Assembly: GCA_038117265.1 (NCBI GenBank)
Contig: JAYOFO010000017.1
Coordinates: 1-38,419 of the forward strand
Reading direction: 5' to 3'
DNA from: JAYPUG01 sp038117265
GTDB lineage: Bacteria; Pseudomonadota; Alphaproteobacteria; UBA6615
Length of the DNA stretch: 38,419 bases
A program made the position numbers and the translations under genes. Positions 7,326-14,765 of the stretch are shown here, piece after piece (position 1 is the stretch's first letter; each line of letters begins with the position of its first letter). The notes below the pieces were generated by a model, which worked only from the letters and a program-made list of their open reading frames with translations, ran no database searches and was not told the origin of the DNA.

Positions 7326-8138
7326 GGCGTGCCGGCGTGTTCCCGCCGGGCCCGGAACGGTCGCTTCGCGGTCGGGACGGGCAGGCCAGGTCGCCTCCGG
7401 GAAGGCGGATCGGGTCGACGGGAACGGGATGTCGGATCTGCGGTCGCCCTCGGGCGATGACGAGTTCGACGGAAGTCGGCAGGGCGGACGAGCTCCCCGG
7501 GGAGCGGCTTCTTCGGAAGGCAGTCCGTTCAAGGTTCGGGGTCGGAACGGGAAACCGGGCCGGGTCCGGACAGCCGGGCGGTTCGGGACGGCGCGATCGA
7601 CCTCGGAAGATCGCGCAAGGGTCGGACCGACCGGTGCGGGGGGTAGCGTCGCGGTGCGCCGCGGTCTCTTTTCCTGGGATTGCGCTTCGTTCGCGGTCCC
7701 GCCGAGACCGGCTTCGGCCGGGGTCGGTTCGGGAGGGAACGCAAGGTCTCTTTCCAGGCACTCGCCGGCCAGGAATTGGGGACGGTGCCGGGCGGAATGC
7801 GGGGTTCTTCGGAGCCGCGCGGACCGAACGGCCGAGCGCCACGACAATGACCGACCGCGGGCTTCGGCCCCGCAAGGGGTGGGCAACGGCCGTGCCACCA
7901 CGGCCCGCGCCGCGGACGCGAAGCGCGGGACTGACGTATCGGCCAGGGGTGCGTCGCACGCGCGAAGCGGATTGAGGTCGATGCCGGTGCGGGTGATGGA
8001 TTGCCGTCGAGGTGGCGCAAGCCGCAACGGCGCGGATCCGCAAGGTCTGAAGTCCGGGGGGAACTCCGGGATCTGAGGATCGAGAAGGCGTCAGGCGTCA
8101 CGGGCTCCGCGTCCATGCACCTGGCGCCTTCTTATTTT
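7326..8138 (+). ncRNA. Candidate large structured RNA in a 1.37-kb gap without recognisable genes
   Basis: The gap 6956-8327 between sdhC and pdxY contains no protein I can recognise. All frames are partly open, as expected in GC-rich DNA, but their products are Arg/Gly/Ser/Pro-rich and unlike any family, with codons (AGG, GGA, CGA) rare in the neighbours. Instead I see many local hairpins. They include 6-bp 7332-7337/7344-7349, 5-bp 7392-7396/7403-7407, TCGCC/GGCGA 7444-7457, palindrome 7492-7505, 8-bp GCGCGATC/GATCGCGC 7591-7616 and 7-bp 7888-7905. Four more are UUCG tetraloops closed by C-G: 7508-7519, 7708-7721, 7803-7816 and 7859-7870. The UUCG loops and the T-rich terminator at 8083-8138 agree on the plus strand. 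The 5' end is a guess. It does not resemble tmRNA, RNase P RNA, 6S or SRP RNA by their conserved motifs. Confidence 0.35.
8083..8138 (+). terminator. Strong plus-strand terminator-like hairpin
   Basis: A 13-bp stem with one U-G wobble: AGAAGGCGTCAGG (8083-8095) pairs with CCTGGCGCCTTCT (8120-8132) across a 24-nt loop, followed by TATTTTC. It terminates transcription coming from the left on the plus strand, where no recognisable gene lies. Confidence 0.6.
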
Positions 8139-8167
8139 CGGCGACCGGCAGACCGTCCGGCGGCCAT

Positions 8168-8201
8168 GCAAAAGGCCCGGCGCTTTCGCACCGGGCCTTT
8201 C
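8168..8201. terminator. Bidirectional terminator-like hairpin
   Basis: A perfect 10-bp stem AAAGGCCCGG (8171-8180) / CCGGGCCTTT (8191-8200) with a 10-nt loop. The T-run is longer when read on the minus strand (CCTTTTGC). It separates the hairpin-rich region from pdxY and could work for either direction. Confidence 0.6.
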
Positions 8202-8327
8202 GATAGGCGTCTGAAGCCGGGCCCCGCATCCAGGCAAATTGACGTGCCTGACCTATCAACGCGGTTTCGCGTCGGTCAAACGAAAACTTGAGCGCGCGCC
8301 GATCCGGGCGCAAAACGGATTCGAACC

Positions 8328-9206
8328 ATGCGAATCCTGTCGTTCCAGTCCCAAGTGATCTTCGGTCATGTAGGCAATTCGGCCGCGGCGTTCCCCCTGC
8401 AATGCCTGGGGCACGATGTCTGGGCGGTGCCGACGGCGATCCTCTCGAACCATGCCGGATATCCCGACACGGCCGGTCGCGCGGCGGCGCCCGCCGAGAT
8501 CGCCGCACTCGTCGCCGGCCTCGACCGCCGCGGCGCCCTGGCGGCGTGCGATCTGTTGCTGTCGGGCTATCTCGGCGCACCGGCGACCGCCGCGATCGTG
8601 GCCGACGCCGTGGCCCGGGTGCGTGCGGCGAACCCCGATGCGCTCTATTGCTGCGATCCCGTCCTGGGCGATCGGGGCCCCGGAATCTATGTCGATCCGG
8701 ACTTGCCCGGCCGGTTCGCCGCGGCGCTCGTTCCGCTGGCCGACCTGCTGACGCCCAACCTGTTCGAACTGGAGGTCCTGGCCGGCATGTCGCCCGGGGC
8801 ACTCGACGGGGCGGATCTGTCCGACATTGTGACGGGGGCACGCGAGGTTCTGACGCGCATGCGCCCGGGCGGATGCCTGTTGGTGACCAGCGTGGAGCAT
8901 CGCGACCAGGGCGACGGGATGGCCGCCATGCTTGCCGTCGACGACGGCGGTGCGTGGCTGGTCGAGACTCCGCTCTTCGCGTTCGCGATCGCGCCGCACG
9001 GGGCCGGCGACCTCGTCGCGGCGCTTTTCGCCGCGTGTTTCGCGGCCGGCCGCCAGCCGTCCGACGCGCTCGCCGAGAGCGCCGCGGTGCTGCACGCGGT
9101 CTTCGTGCAAACCGCGCGCACCGGCGCGGCCGAGCTCGCGCTGGTGGATGCGCGCAACAGTTTCACCATGCCGTCCACCCGCTTCGCGGTCCGCGACATC
9201 GGGTAG
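8328..9206 (+). CDS. pdxY: Pyridoxal kinase
   Basis: A 292-residue ribokinase-fold kinase that phosphorylates pyridoxal to pyridoxal 5'-phosphate in the salvage pathway. The N-terminus RILSFQSQVIFGHVGNSAAA and the following PLQCLGHDVWAVPTAILSNH are diagnostic of the PdxY/PdxK group. YCCDPVLGDRGPGIYV holds the conserved acidic loop, and HGAGDLVAALFAA near residue 225 is the GAGD anion-hole and catalytic Asp motif. The length is normal. The start ATG at 8328 has only a weak ribosome site. It sits alone between a terminator and a LysE-type exporter gene. Confidence 0.93.
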   Translation: MRILSFQSQVIFGHVGNSAAAFPLQCLGHDVWAVPTAILSNHAGYPDTAGRAAAPAEIAALVAGLDRRGALAACDLLLSGYLGAPATAAIVADAVARVRAANPDALYCCDPVLGDRGPGIYVDPDLPGRFAAALVPLADLLTPNLFELEVLAGMSPGALDGADLSDIVTGAREVLTRMRPGGCLLVTSVEHRDQGDGMAAMLAVDDGGAWLVETPLFAFAIAPHGAGDLVAALFAACFAAGRQPSDALAESAAVLHAVFVQTARTGAAELALVDARNSFTMPSTRFAVRDIG

Positions 9207-9302
9207 CGTCCAGTTCAATTTTGCCCCCGTCGGGAATCTGCTAATAACTGACGCGGCAGGTCCGCCGCGATTGTCCGTCGCGACCGGGCGGGGAGGCACC
9301 GA

Positions 9303-9335
9303 ATGAGCATTGGAAGGCCAGCGGGCGGCGGGTGA
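9303..9335 (+). CDS. Possible 10-codon leader ORF coupled to the LysE-type gene
   Basis: The best ribosome site in this gap, GGGAGG at 9291-9296, is 6 nt before ATG 9303. That ATG opens a 10-codon frame (MSIGRPAGGG) whose TGA (9333-9335) overlaps the GTG start of the exporter gene (9332-9334) as GTGA. This is the geometry of translational coupling. It is not a known leader peptide and could be chance. Confidence 0.35.
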   Translation: MSIGRPAGGG

Positions 9336-9982
9336 CCGACTACATTTTCATCAACGGGCTCATCTTCGGTCTGGTGCTTGCCGCGCCCGTGGGCCCCGTC
9401 GGCGTATTGTGCGTCCAGCGGACGCTGGCCGAGGGACGTATGCACGGCCTGCTGTCCGGGCTCGGCGCGGCGTTCGGCGATGCGTTGTACGGCGTGATCG
9501 CGGCCTTCGGAATCAGCGCGGTGGAGGACTGGATTTCCGGCCACCAGGCCAGCCTGCGCACGGTCGGCGGAATCGTGCTTTTGCTGCTGGCGGCCCGCAC
9601 CGTCTTCTGGAGCAAGAAGTCGAAGCAGAAGCCGGCGGAGCAGGTCGAGAAAGTTCAGGATCGGATCGTCACCCACAGCCTGATCAAGGATTTCATCTCG
9701 ACCTTCATGCTCGCGATCACGAACCCGATTACCCTGATCGTCTTTGCCGGCCTGCTGGCGACCCTCGGAATCACCGAGGCCGGCGCATCGGTCGGGAACG
9801 CTCCGATCCTCGTGGCCGGTGTGTTCGCCGGCTCGGCGTTCTGGTGGCTGGCGCTGTCCTGGGCCGCGAGCTTCTTCCGTCCGATGGTCGACGGCACCTA
9901 TCAGCACTGGACCGACCGGATTTCGGCCGCGATCATCGCCGCCTTCGGTGTCTATGCGCTGGTGACCGCCTTCTACTACTAG
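9332..9982 (+). CDS. LysE family translocator
   Basis: A 216-residue integral membrane protein of the LysE/RhtB amino-acid and metabolite exporter superfamily. The N-terminal helix carries the family signature GLVLAAPVGPVGVLCVQRTL, followed by GLGAAFGDALYGVIAAFG. There are about six hydrophobic segments. ITNPITLIVFAGLLATLG is the typical NP motif of the central helix. The start is the GTG at 9332; it has only a GGCGGCGG stretch upstream but overlaps the stop of a 10-codon ORF with a strong ribosome site. The exported substrate cannot be inferred from context. Confidence 0.88.
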   Translation: MTDYIFINGLIFGLVLAAPVGPVGVLCVQRTLAEGRMHGLLSGLGAAFGDALYGVIAAFGISAVEDWISGHQASLRTVGGIVLLLLAARTVFWSKKSKQKPAEQVEKVQDRIVTHSLIKDFISTFMLAITNPITLIVFAGLLATLGITEAGASVGNAPILVAGVFAGSAFWWLALSWAASFFRPMVDGTYQHWTDRISAAIIAAFGVYALVTAFYY

Positions 9983-9986
9983 GCGA

Positions 9987-10451
9987 CTAGCCGCCGCCGC
10001 GCGGATCGCCTGGCGACCAGCCGGCCGGCGCCATCTCGAACGACGCGAACTCGAAGCCGGGCGACACGGTGCAGCCGACAAGTGTCCAGGCGCCATGCGG
10101 AATCGCCGATTGCCAGTGGCCGGCCGGCACAATCACCTGCGGGCGTTCGCCGCCGCCGAAGTCGGTCCCCAGGCGCAGGGTTCGGGCTTGCCCGTCGGGT
10201 TCGGCGATCGAGATGTCCAGGGGATCGCCCGCATACCAGTGCCAGATCTTGGTCGCGTCGATGACCCGGTGCCAGGCAGAGCGCTCGCCCGCGCGCAGCA
10301 GATAGTAAATGGCGGTGCCCACGCTGCGGCCGGCGCCGATTGTCGCGGGGTCGCGAAGGGTCTCTACGTAATGGCCACCCTCGGGATGGGGGACCAGACC
10401 GAGCGCCCGGATCACCTCGTCGGCGGACGGCCCGTCGCGTCGCGCGTTCAT
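9987..10451 (-). CDS. Cupin domain protein (DUF985/Cupin_5)
   Basis: A 154-residue single-domain cupin. The motifs LGLVPHPEGGHYVETLRD, IYYLLRAGERSAWHRVI and GCTVSPGFEFASFEMA are those of the DUF985 (Cupin_5) family. Its known structures are beta-barrels with a putative sugar- or metal-binding pocket but no settled function. The start ATG 10449-10451 overlaps the TGA of the GST gene (ATGA), so the two are co-translated. It converges on the LysE-type gene. Confidence 0.85.
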   Translation of the reverse strand: MNARRDGPSADEVIRALGLVPHPEGGHYVETLRDPATIGAGRSVGTAIYYLLRAGERSAWHRVIDATKIWHWYAGDPLDISIAEPDGQARTLRLGTDFGGGERPQVIVPAGHWQSAIPHGAWTLVGCTVSPGFEFASFEMAPAGWSPGDPRGGG

Positions 10452-11050
10452 GCGTCGGGCCTTGTCTTCTCGATGGCCGGGCGCGTCGCAATAACCTCGT
10501 ACCATGCCGCCAGCTTCGGGCGTTCGCTGCGCCAGTCGGCGTCGGCGAATCGGAAGTCGCGATAACCCAGCGCGCACGCCACGGCGATCTGCCCGATCGT
10601 GATCGGGCCGTCGAGGTCCGCCGCCTCGGCCTCGAGCTGGTCGAGTGCCGCGGCGACCGACAGTTCTTGGCGGTCGATGAACTTCTGCGATGCGGTGTCG
10701 CCCTCGTGGAACATCGATTCCATGCGCGCATGGACCGACGCATCGAGGATGCCGTCGGCCGCCGCGAGCTGGCGCAGCGCCGTCCAGCGCGCCGGGCCGG
10801 GTGCGGGATAGATCGGCGTGTCGCCCTGCGCGTCGAGATACTCGCAGACCAGGTTCGACTGATACAGCGTCGGCCCGTCGTCGCGCACGAGTGCCGGCAC
10901 CTTGCCGACGGGATTGACGTCACGATAGCCGGCCGGATCTTCCCACGGGTTGATCTCCTGCATTTCGACCCGGCCGGCCAGGCCGGTCTCGATGACGGCG
11001 GCACGTGCCTTGCGGGCATAGGGCGAGGCGGCGGAATAGATCAGCTTCAT
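10448..11050 (-). CDS. Glutathione S-transferase family protein
   Basis: A 200-residue cytosolic GST. The thioredoxin-like N-terminal half starts MKLIYSAASPYARKARAAV, with Ser6 or Ser9 as candidate glutathione-activating residue, and continues with NPVGKVPALV (cis-Pro) and LYQSNLVCEYLD (gamma-glutamyl contact). The helical C-terminal half contains the GST N-capping region ITIGQIAVACALGYRDFR. The substrate is unknown. It forms a two-gene operon with the cupin gene (4-nt overlap). Confidence 0.9.
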   Translation of the reverse strand: MKLIYSAASPYARKARAAVIETGLAGRVEMQEINPWEDPAGYRDVNPVGKVPALVRDDGPTLYQSNLVCEYLDAQGDTPIYPAPGPARWTALRQLAAADGILDASVHARMESMFHEGDTASQKFIDRQELSVAAALDQLEAEAADLDGPITIGQIAVACALGYRDFRFADADWRSERPKLAAWYEVIATRPAIEKTRPDA

Positions 11051-11145
11051 CGGGTTCTACGCGGTTCGGATGGGCGGTGGCCGGCCCGGCACGAGCAATA
11101 TAGGTCTGCGTCGCGGGCCGTGCCACGTGTGCTAACGTCGCCGCC

Positions 11146-11925
11146 ATGTCGCTCGATGTCTTCGACCTGCGGGATTTCTATGCCACCGCGCTGGGGGTCG
11201 CGGCCCGACGCATGCTGCACGTCCAGCTGCGTGCGATGTGGCCCGACGTCTCCGGCATGCGCGTTCTCGGCTTCGGCTATCCTGCCCCCTACCTCGCACC
11301 CTTCCTCGACCAGGCGGAGCGGGTGGTCGCAGTGATGCCGGCGCATGCGGGGGTGCTTGCCTGGCCGTCCCCGGGAGCTGGCGAGGCGAACCTGACGACC
11401 GTGGCACATGAGGACGAGATTCCCATGGCCGATCTATCGGTCGACCGCATCGTCGTGGTCCACGGTCTCGAATTTGCCGAGAGCACCCGCCATCTGCTGC
11501 GCGAGATGTGGCGCATCCTGTCCGATGGGGGGCGCCTGATCGTCGTCGTGCCCAACCGCCGTTCGATGTGGGCGCGCGCCGATCACACGCCCTTCGGGCA
11601 CGGGCATCCCTATTCGACCGATCAGCTCAACCGCGTGCTGCGCCAGTCCATGTTCACCCCCGTTCGCCACGCCCGCGCGCTGTTCTTCCCACCCTCGCGG
11701 CGGCGCTTCTGGGTGACCGCCGCGCCGGCCTGGGAACGGATCGGGACGCGCTGGTTCAACCCGCTGGGGGGTGCCACCATCGTCGAGGCGAAGAAACAGA
11801 TTTACGGTGGCGCGCTGGTCGGCGCGAAGTCGCGACGGCGCGCCTATGCGCCGATCCCGGTCGGGGCCCCGTCGTCGGCGCGAAGCGTCAACCGCGATGG
11901 ATCAGGAAAATCGCCTGCTCGGTGA
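11146..11925 (+). CDS. Class I SAM-dependent methyltransferase
   Basis: A 259-residue protein with a Methyltransf_11-type core. The SAM-binding glycine strand is MRVLGFGYPAPYLAPFL, with an acidic region in HEDEIPMADLSVDRIVVVHG. The post-core motif is LLREMWRILSDGGRLIVVVPN. The glycine-rich loop is less canonical than usual. Related alphaproteobacterial proteins often sit beside the glyoxalase II gene, which is absent here. Its 3' end overlaps the 3' end of metW on the opposite strand by 38 nt. The substrate is unknown. Confidence 0.85.
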   Translation: MSLDVFDLRDFYATALGVAARRMLHVQLRAMWPDVSGMRVLGFGYPAPYLAPFLDQAERVVAVMPAHAGVLAWPSPGAGEANLTTVAHEDEIPMADLSVDRIVVVHGLEFAESTRHLLREMWRILSDGGRLIVVVPNRRSMWARADHTPFGHGHPYSTDQLNRVLRQSMFTPVRHARALFFPPSRRRFWVTAAPAWERIGTRWFNPLGGATIVEAKKQIYGGALVGAKSRRRAYAPIPVGAPSSARSVNRDGSGKSPAR

Positions 11926-12520
11926 GCAGGTTGGACCAGAAGCCGATGTGCGAGCGGGACTTCGGCTGACCGCTGCCGTCGACGGTGACGATCTGCTCGG
12001 CCGCGACGCCGAGTTCGTCGAGAAGCTCCATGAAGTCGGTCAGCGTGAAGAAGCGGATGTTGGGCGATTCGTACCAGGAGTGCGGCAGGCTGCGGGCCTC
12101 GGGGCTGCGGCCGTGGAAGAAGAGCGACGAGCGCACCCGCCAGTAGCCGAAGTTGGGAAAGCTGACCACCGCGCGCCGGCCGATCCGCAGCATCTCCTGC
12201 AGCACGCCCCGCACGTCGAAGATCGCCGGCAGCGTCTGGGACAGGATGACGTAGTCGAACGCGCTGTCGGGATAGTTGTGCAGGTCGGTCTCGGCGTCGC
12301 CCTGGATCACCGCCAGGCCGTGCGAGACGCAAACGTTCACGCCCTCCTGGCTCAGCTCGATGCCGCGTCCGTCGACCTGGCGCTCGCCGACCAGCAGGTC
12401 GAGCAGCACCCCGTCGCCGCAGCCGACATCGAGCACGCGGCTGCCCGGTGCGACCATCTCGGCGATGAGCCGCTGGTCGACGCGCACCCGCGAGGCGGCG
12501 TTCGTGCTGCTCCGGTTCAT
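11888..12520 (-). CDS. metW: Methionine biosynthesis protein MetW
   Basis: A 210-residue protein with a SAM-binding methyltransferase core. Motif I is GSRVLDVGCGDGVLLDLL and the family-specific segments are GIELSQEGVNVCVSHGLAVI and PNFGYWRVRSSLFFHGRSP. MetW is the usual partner of MetX in proteobacteria and is needed for homoserine acylation in some species. The start ATG 12518-12520 overlaps the metX stop (ATGA), giving a coupled metXW pair. Length and motifs are normal. Confidence 0.95.
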   Translation of the reverse strand: MNRSSTNAASRVRVDQRLIAEMVAPGSRVLDVGCGDGVLLDLLVGERQVDGRGIELSQEGVNVCVSHGLAVIQGDAETDLHNYPDSAFDYVILSQTLPAIFDVRGVLQEMLRIGRRAVVSFPNFGYWRVRSSLFFHGRSPEARSLPHSWYESPNIRFFTLTDFMELLDELGVAAEQIVTVDGSGQPKSRSHIGFWSNLLTEQAIFLIHRG

Positions 12521-13743
12521 GCGCCGGCGCCCTGGCCGTCGTGCCCGTGTCCCGCCCGGGTGCGCTGGTCGGCGGCGCCCTGGAGGAACCCCGACAGGAT
12601 GCGGAAGAATTCGGGCTCTTCGAGCAGGAAGGCGTCGTGTCCCGACTCCGTCTCGATCTCGACGAAGCTGACGGCCGCGGCCACCGCGTTCAGCGCGTGC
12701 ACGATCTGCCGGGACTCGCCGGTGGGAAACAGCCAGTCGGATGTGAAGCTGATCAGGCAGAAGCGCACGGGCGAGTGTTCGAACGCGCCGGGCAGGTTGT
12801 CGCCGTACTCGGCCGCGAGGTCGAAATAGTCCATCGCCCGCGTGATGTAGAGATAGGAGTTCGCGTCGAAACGTTCGACGAACGAACTGCCCTGGTGGCG
12901 CAGGTAGCTCTCGATCTGGAAATCGGCATCGAAGCCGAAGGTGATCGCCTGGCGGTCCTGGAGATTGCGTCCGAACTTCGTGTGCAGCGCCGAATCCGAC
13001 AGGTAGGTGATGTGCGCGGCCATCCGCGCGACCGCCAGCCCGCGTTCGGGTTTCGTGTTCTGCGCGTGGTAGGCGCCGCCGCACCAGTTGGGGTCGGCCA
13101 TGATCGCCTGCCGGCCGACCTCGTGGAATGCGATGTTCTGGGCCGAATGGCGTGCCGCCCCGGCGATCGGGATCGCGCAGTAGACCCGTTCGGGATAGCG
13201 CGACGCCCATTCCAGGACTTGCATGGCCCCCATCGACCCGCCGATGACCGCGAACAGCTGGTCGATTCCCAGCGAATCGATCACCAGCTTCTGCGCCGCA
13301 ACCATGTCGCCGATCGTGATGACGGGGAAGTTCAGGCCATAGGGGGCGCCGCTACGGGGGTCGATATCCTTCGGGCCGGCCGTCCCCATGCAGCCGCCCA
13401 GCACGTTGACGCAGATCACGAAGTAGCGATCGGTGTCGATCGTCAGGCCGGGGCCGACCACCCGGTTCCACCAGCCGGGCCGGCCGGTGACGGGGTGCGG
13501 CTCGGCGACATACTGGTCGCCGGTCAGCGCATGGCAGACGAGGATCGCGTTGCTCTTGTCGGCGTTGAGCGCGCCGTAGGTCTGGTAGGCAACGGTGAAC
13601 GGCCCGAGGAGCTGGCCCGACGCCAGGCGCAATGGCGTGTTCCCGCCCAGAACGATGCTGTGGCCGGGCAGGTCTGTGACCGCCGGCGTCACCGCCAGTG
13701 GCTCGCCGGTGCGCAAGCCGCCGTCTTCTGCGCTTATCGTCAT
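12517..13743 (-). CDS. metX: Homoserine O-acyltransferase MetX
   Basis: A 408-residue alpha/beta hydrolase-fold enzyme that acylates L-homoserine, the first committed step of methionine synthesis. The nucleophile is Ser170 in VIGGSMGAMQ, with the triad completed by Asp336 (TSDWLF) and His369 (SGHDAF). The N-terminal CHALTGDQYVA and WWNRVVGPG are typical. The acyl donor may be acetyl-CoA or succinyl-CoA; MetX proteins paired with MetW can be succinyl-transferases, and I cannot decide from sequence alone. The C-terminal tail (RTRAGHGHDGQGAGA) is a low-complexity extension. The ribosome site is weak. A divergent promoter pair lies upstream. Confidence 0.95.
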   Translation of the reverse strand: MTISAEDGGLRTGEPLAVTPAVTDLPGHSIVLGGNTPLRLASGQLLGPFTVAYQTYGALNADKSNAILVCHALTGDQYVAEPHPVTGRPGWWNRVVGPGLTIDTDRYFVICVNVLGGCMGTAGPKDIDPRSGAPYGLNFPVITIGDMVAAQKLVIDSLGIDQLFAVIGGSMGAMQVLEWASRYPERVYCAIPIAGAARHSAQNIAFHEVGRQAIMADPNWCGGAYHAQNTKPERGLAVARMAAHITYLSDSALHTKFGRNLQDRQAITFGFDADFQIESYLRHQGSSFVERFDANSYLYITRAMDYFDLAAEYGDNLPGAFEHSPVRFCLISFTSDWLFPTGESRQIVHALNAVAAAVSFVEIETESGHDAFLLEEPEFFRILSGFLQGAADQRTRAGHGHDGQGAGA

Positions 13744-13802
13744 CGCGTTGAGCTTGGGTTCGTTTCGTCGCCGTCACGCGCCAACGGTGCGCGGTGGGGC
13801 AT

Positions 13803-13831
13803 AGCTAGGTGTCGCCCCCCGAAAGTGTCAA
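13803..13831 (-). promoter_or_regulatory. Candidate promoter for metXW
   Basis: On the minus strand, a perfect TTGACA (13826-13831) and TAGCTA (13803-13808), or one base earlier CTAGCT, are separated by 17-18 nt. The predicted start leaves a leader of about 50 nt with a small CGCGC/GCGCG hairpin. Confidence 0.45.
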
Positions 13832-13839
13832 CGTTTTCT

Positions 13840-13868
13840 TTGCCAAAGGCCGGTCGGAGCGATACAAC
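13840..13868 (+). promoter_or_regulatory. Candidate promoter for the chorismate mutase-hisC-tyrC operon
   Basis: TTGCCA (13840-13845, 5/6) and TACAAC (13863-13868, 4/6) are separated by exactly 17 nt. The predicted start is about 25 nt before the ATG at 13900. It is back-to-back with the metX promoter, only 8 nt apart. Confidence 0.5.
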
Positions 13869-13899
13869 CTTGGCCGCTTTTCCCCGGTCGAGCCAGACG

Positions 13900-14751
13900 A
13901 TGAGCAACGCGCCTGACAGCCTGGCGGCGCTGCGCCGCGAGATCGATTCCATAGACGGATCGCTGCACGACTTGCTCATGCGGCGCAGTGCGGTCGTGGC
14001 GGAGATCGGCCGGCGCAAGGCGGCCGAGAACGGCCCCCTGTTCCGGCCGGCGCGCGAGGCGCAATTGTTGCGCCGCCTGCTCGCGCGGCACGCGGGCGTA
14101 CTGCCCGAATCGGTCATTGTGCGCGTCTGGCGAGAGATCATCGCCAGCGCGATCCGCCAGCAGGGCGATTTCTCCGTCGGGTATTGTCCGTTCGACGGGC
14201 ACGGATCCGCGTTGCGGCTCGCAAACGGTCATTTCGGTCTGGAATCACCGGTTACGCGGTTTGAAAGTGCGGGCCAGGTCGTCTCGGCAGTCGCGCGGGG
14301 GGAGGTCGGGGCCGGAATCGTCCCGCTCCCGCATGCCGCCGGCACGCCGGGTTGGTGGGTCGACATGCGCGCGGCCGCCGATGTCCATGTGGTTGTCCGC
14401 TTGCCGTGGTACCGGAATCGCGACGCCCGCGACGCGGGCCCCGGCGGGTTCGTGCTGGCGAAGGCGGTGCCGGAGGAATCGGGCGAGGACCGCAGCCTCG
14501 TCATGTTCTCCTGCGCGACGCCGGTCAGCCGGGCGTGGATCGCCGACCTGTTGGCCGAGAACGGCCTGGTGTCCGACGCGCAGGCCGTGACCAACGATCC
14601 CGACGGTTCGGGCGGACATGCGCACCTCGTCGATCTGGAGGGGTTCGTGTCGGGCGAGGACCGGCGGGTCCGGGCCGTTGCGCGTCTGCTCGACGGCGCC
14701 GACATTCGCTGGGTGGGCGCCTATGCGACCCCCTTCTACGGTGCGGCCTGA
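13900..14751 (+). CDS. Chorismate mutase fused to a degenerate prephenate-dehydratase-like domain
   Basis: A 283-residue protein. Residues 1-90 are an AroQ-type all-helical chorismate mutase. SLAALRREIDSIDGSLHDLL supplies the first helix with its active-site Arg, and RRKAAENGPLFRPAREAQLL the Lys and second Arg. The rest resembles a periplasmic-binding-protein-fold prephenate dehydratase domain, with VTRFESAGQVVSAVARGEVG and GAGIVPLPHA in the places of the TRF region and the P-x-ENS motif. The ENS residues are absent, so dehydratase activity is doubtful. The gene opens an operon with the HisC-like aminotransferase and prephenate dehydrogenase, which suggests flux toward tyrosine. Confidence 0.85.
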   Translation: MSNAPDSLAALRREIDSIDGSLHDLLMRRSAVVAEIGRRKAAENGPLFRPAREAQLLRRLLARHAGVLPESVIVRVWREIIASAIRQQGDFSVGYCPFDGHGSALRLANGHFGLESPVTRFESAGQVVSAVARGEVGAGIVPLPHAAGTPGWWVDMRAAADVHVVVRLPWYRNRDARDAGPGGFVLAKAVPEESGEDRSLVMFSCATPVSRAWIADLLAENGLVSDAQAVTNDPDGSGGHAHLVDLEGFVSGEDRRVRAVARLLDGADIRWVGAYATPFYGAA

Positions 14752-14765
14752 GGCGGGAGAGAGAC

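Noticed and set aside
7083..8076. Several long open frames on both strands in the sdhC-pdxY gap, including one ending just before the terminator at 8083
   Set aside because: All frames are open by composition; products are Arg/Gly/Ser/Pro-rich without any recognisable domain, start sites lack good ribosome sites, and codon use differs from neighbouring genes.
8290..8340. tRNA T-loop-like sequence (GGTTCGAATCC read on the minus strand) before pdxY
   Set aside because: The flanking 5-bp T-stem is imperfect and no matching acceptor, D or anticodon arms exist; it overlaps the pdxY start.
13744..13800. SAM-sensing riboswitch before metX
   Set aside because: The leader is short and lacks the conserved SAM-II core (such as the GCUAAA segment); only a small hairpin is visible.
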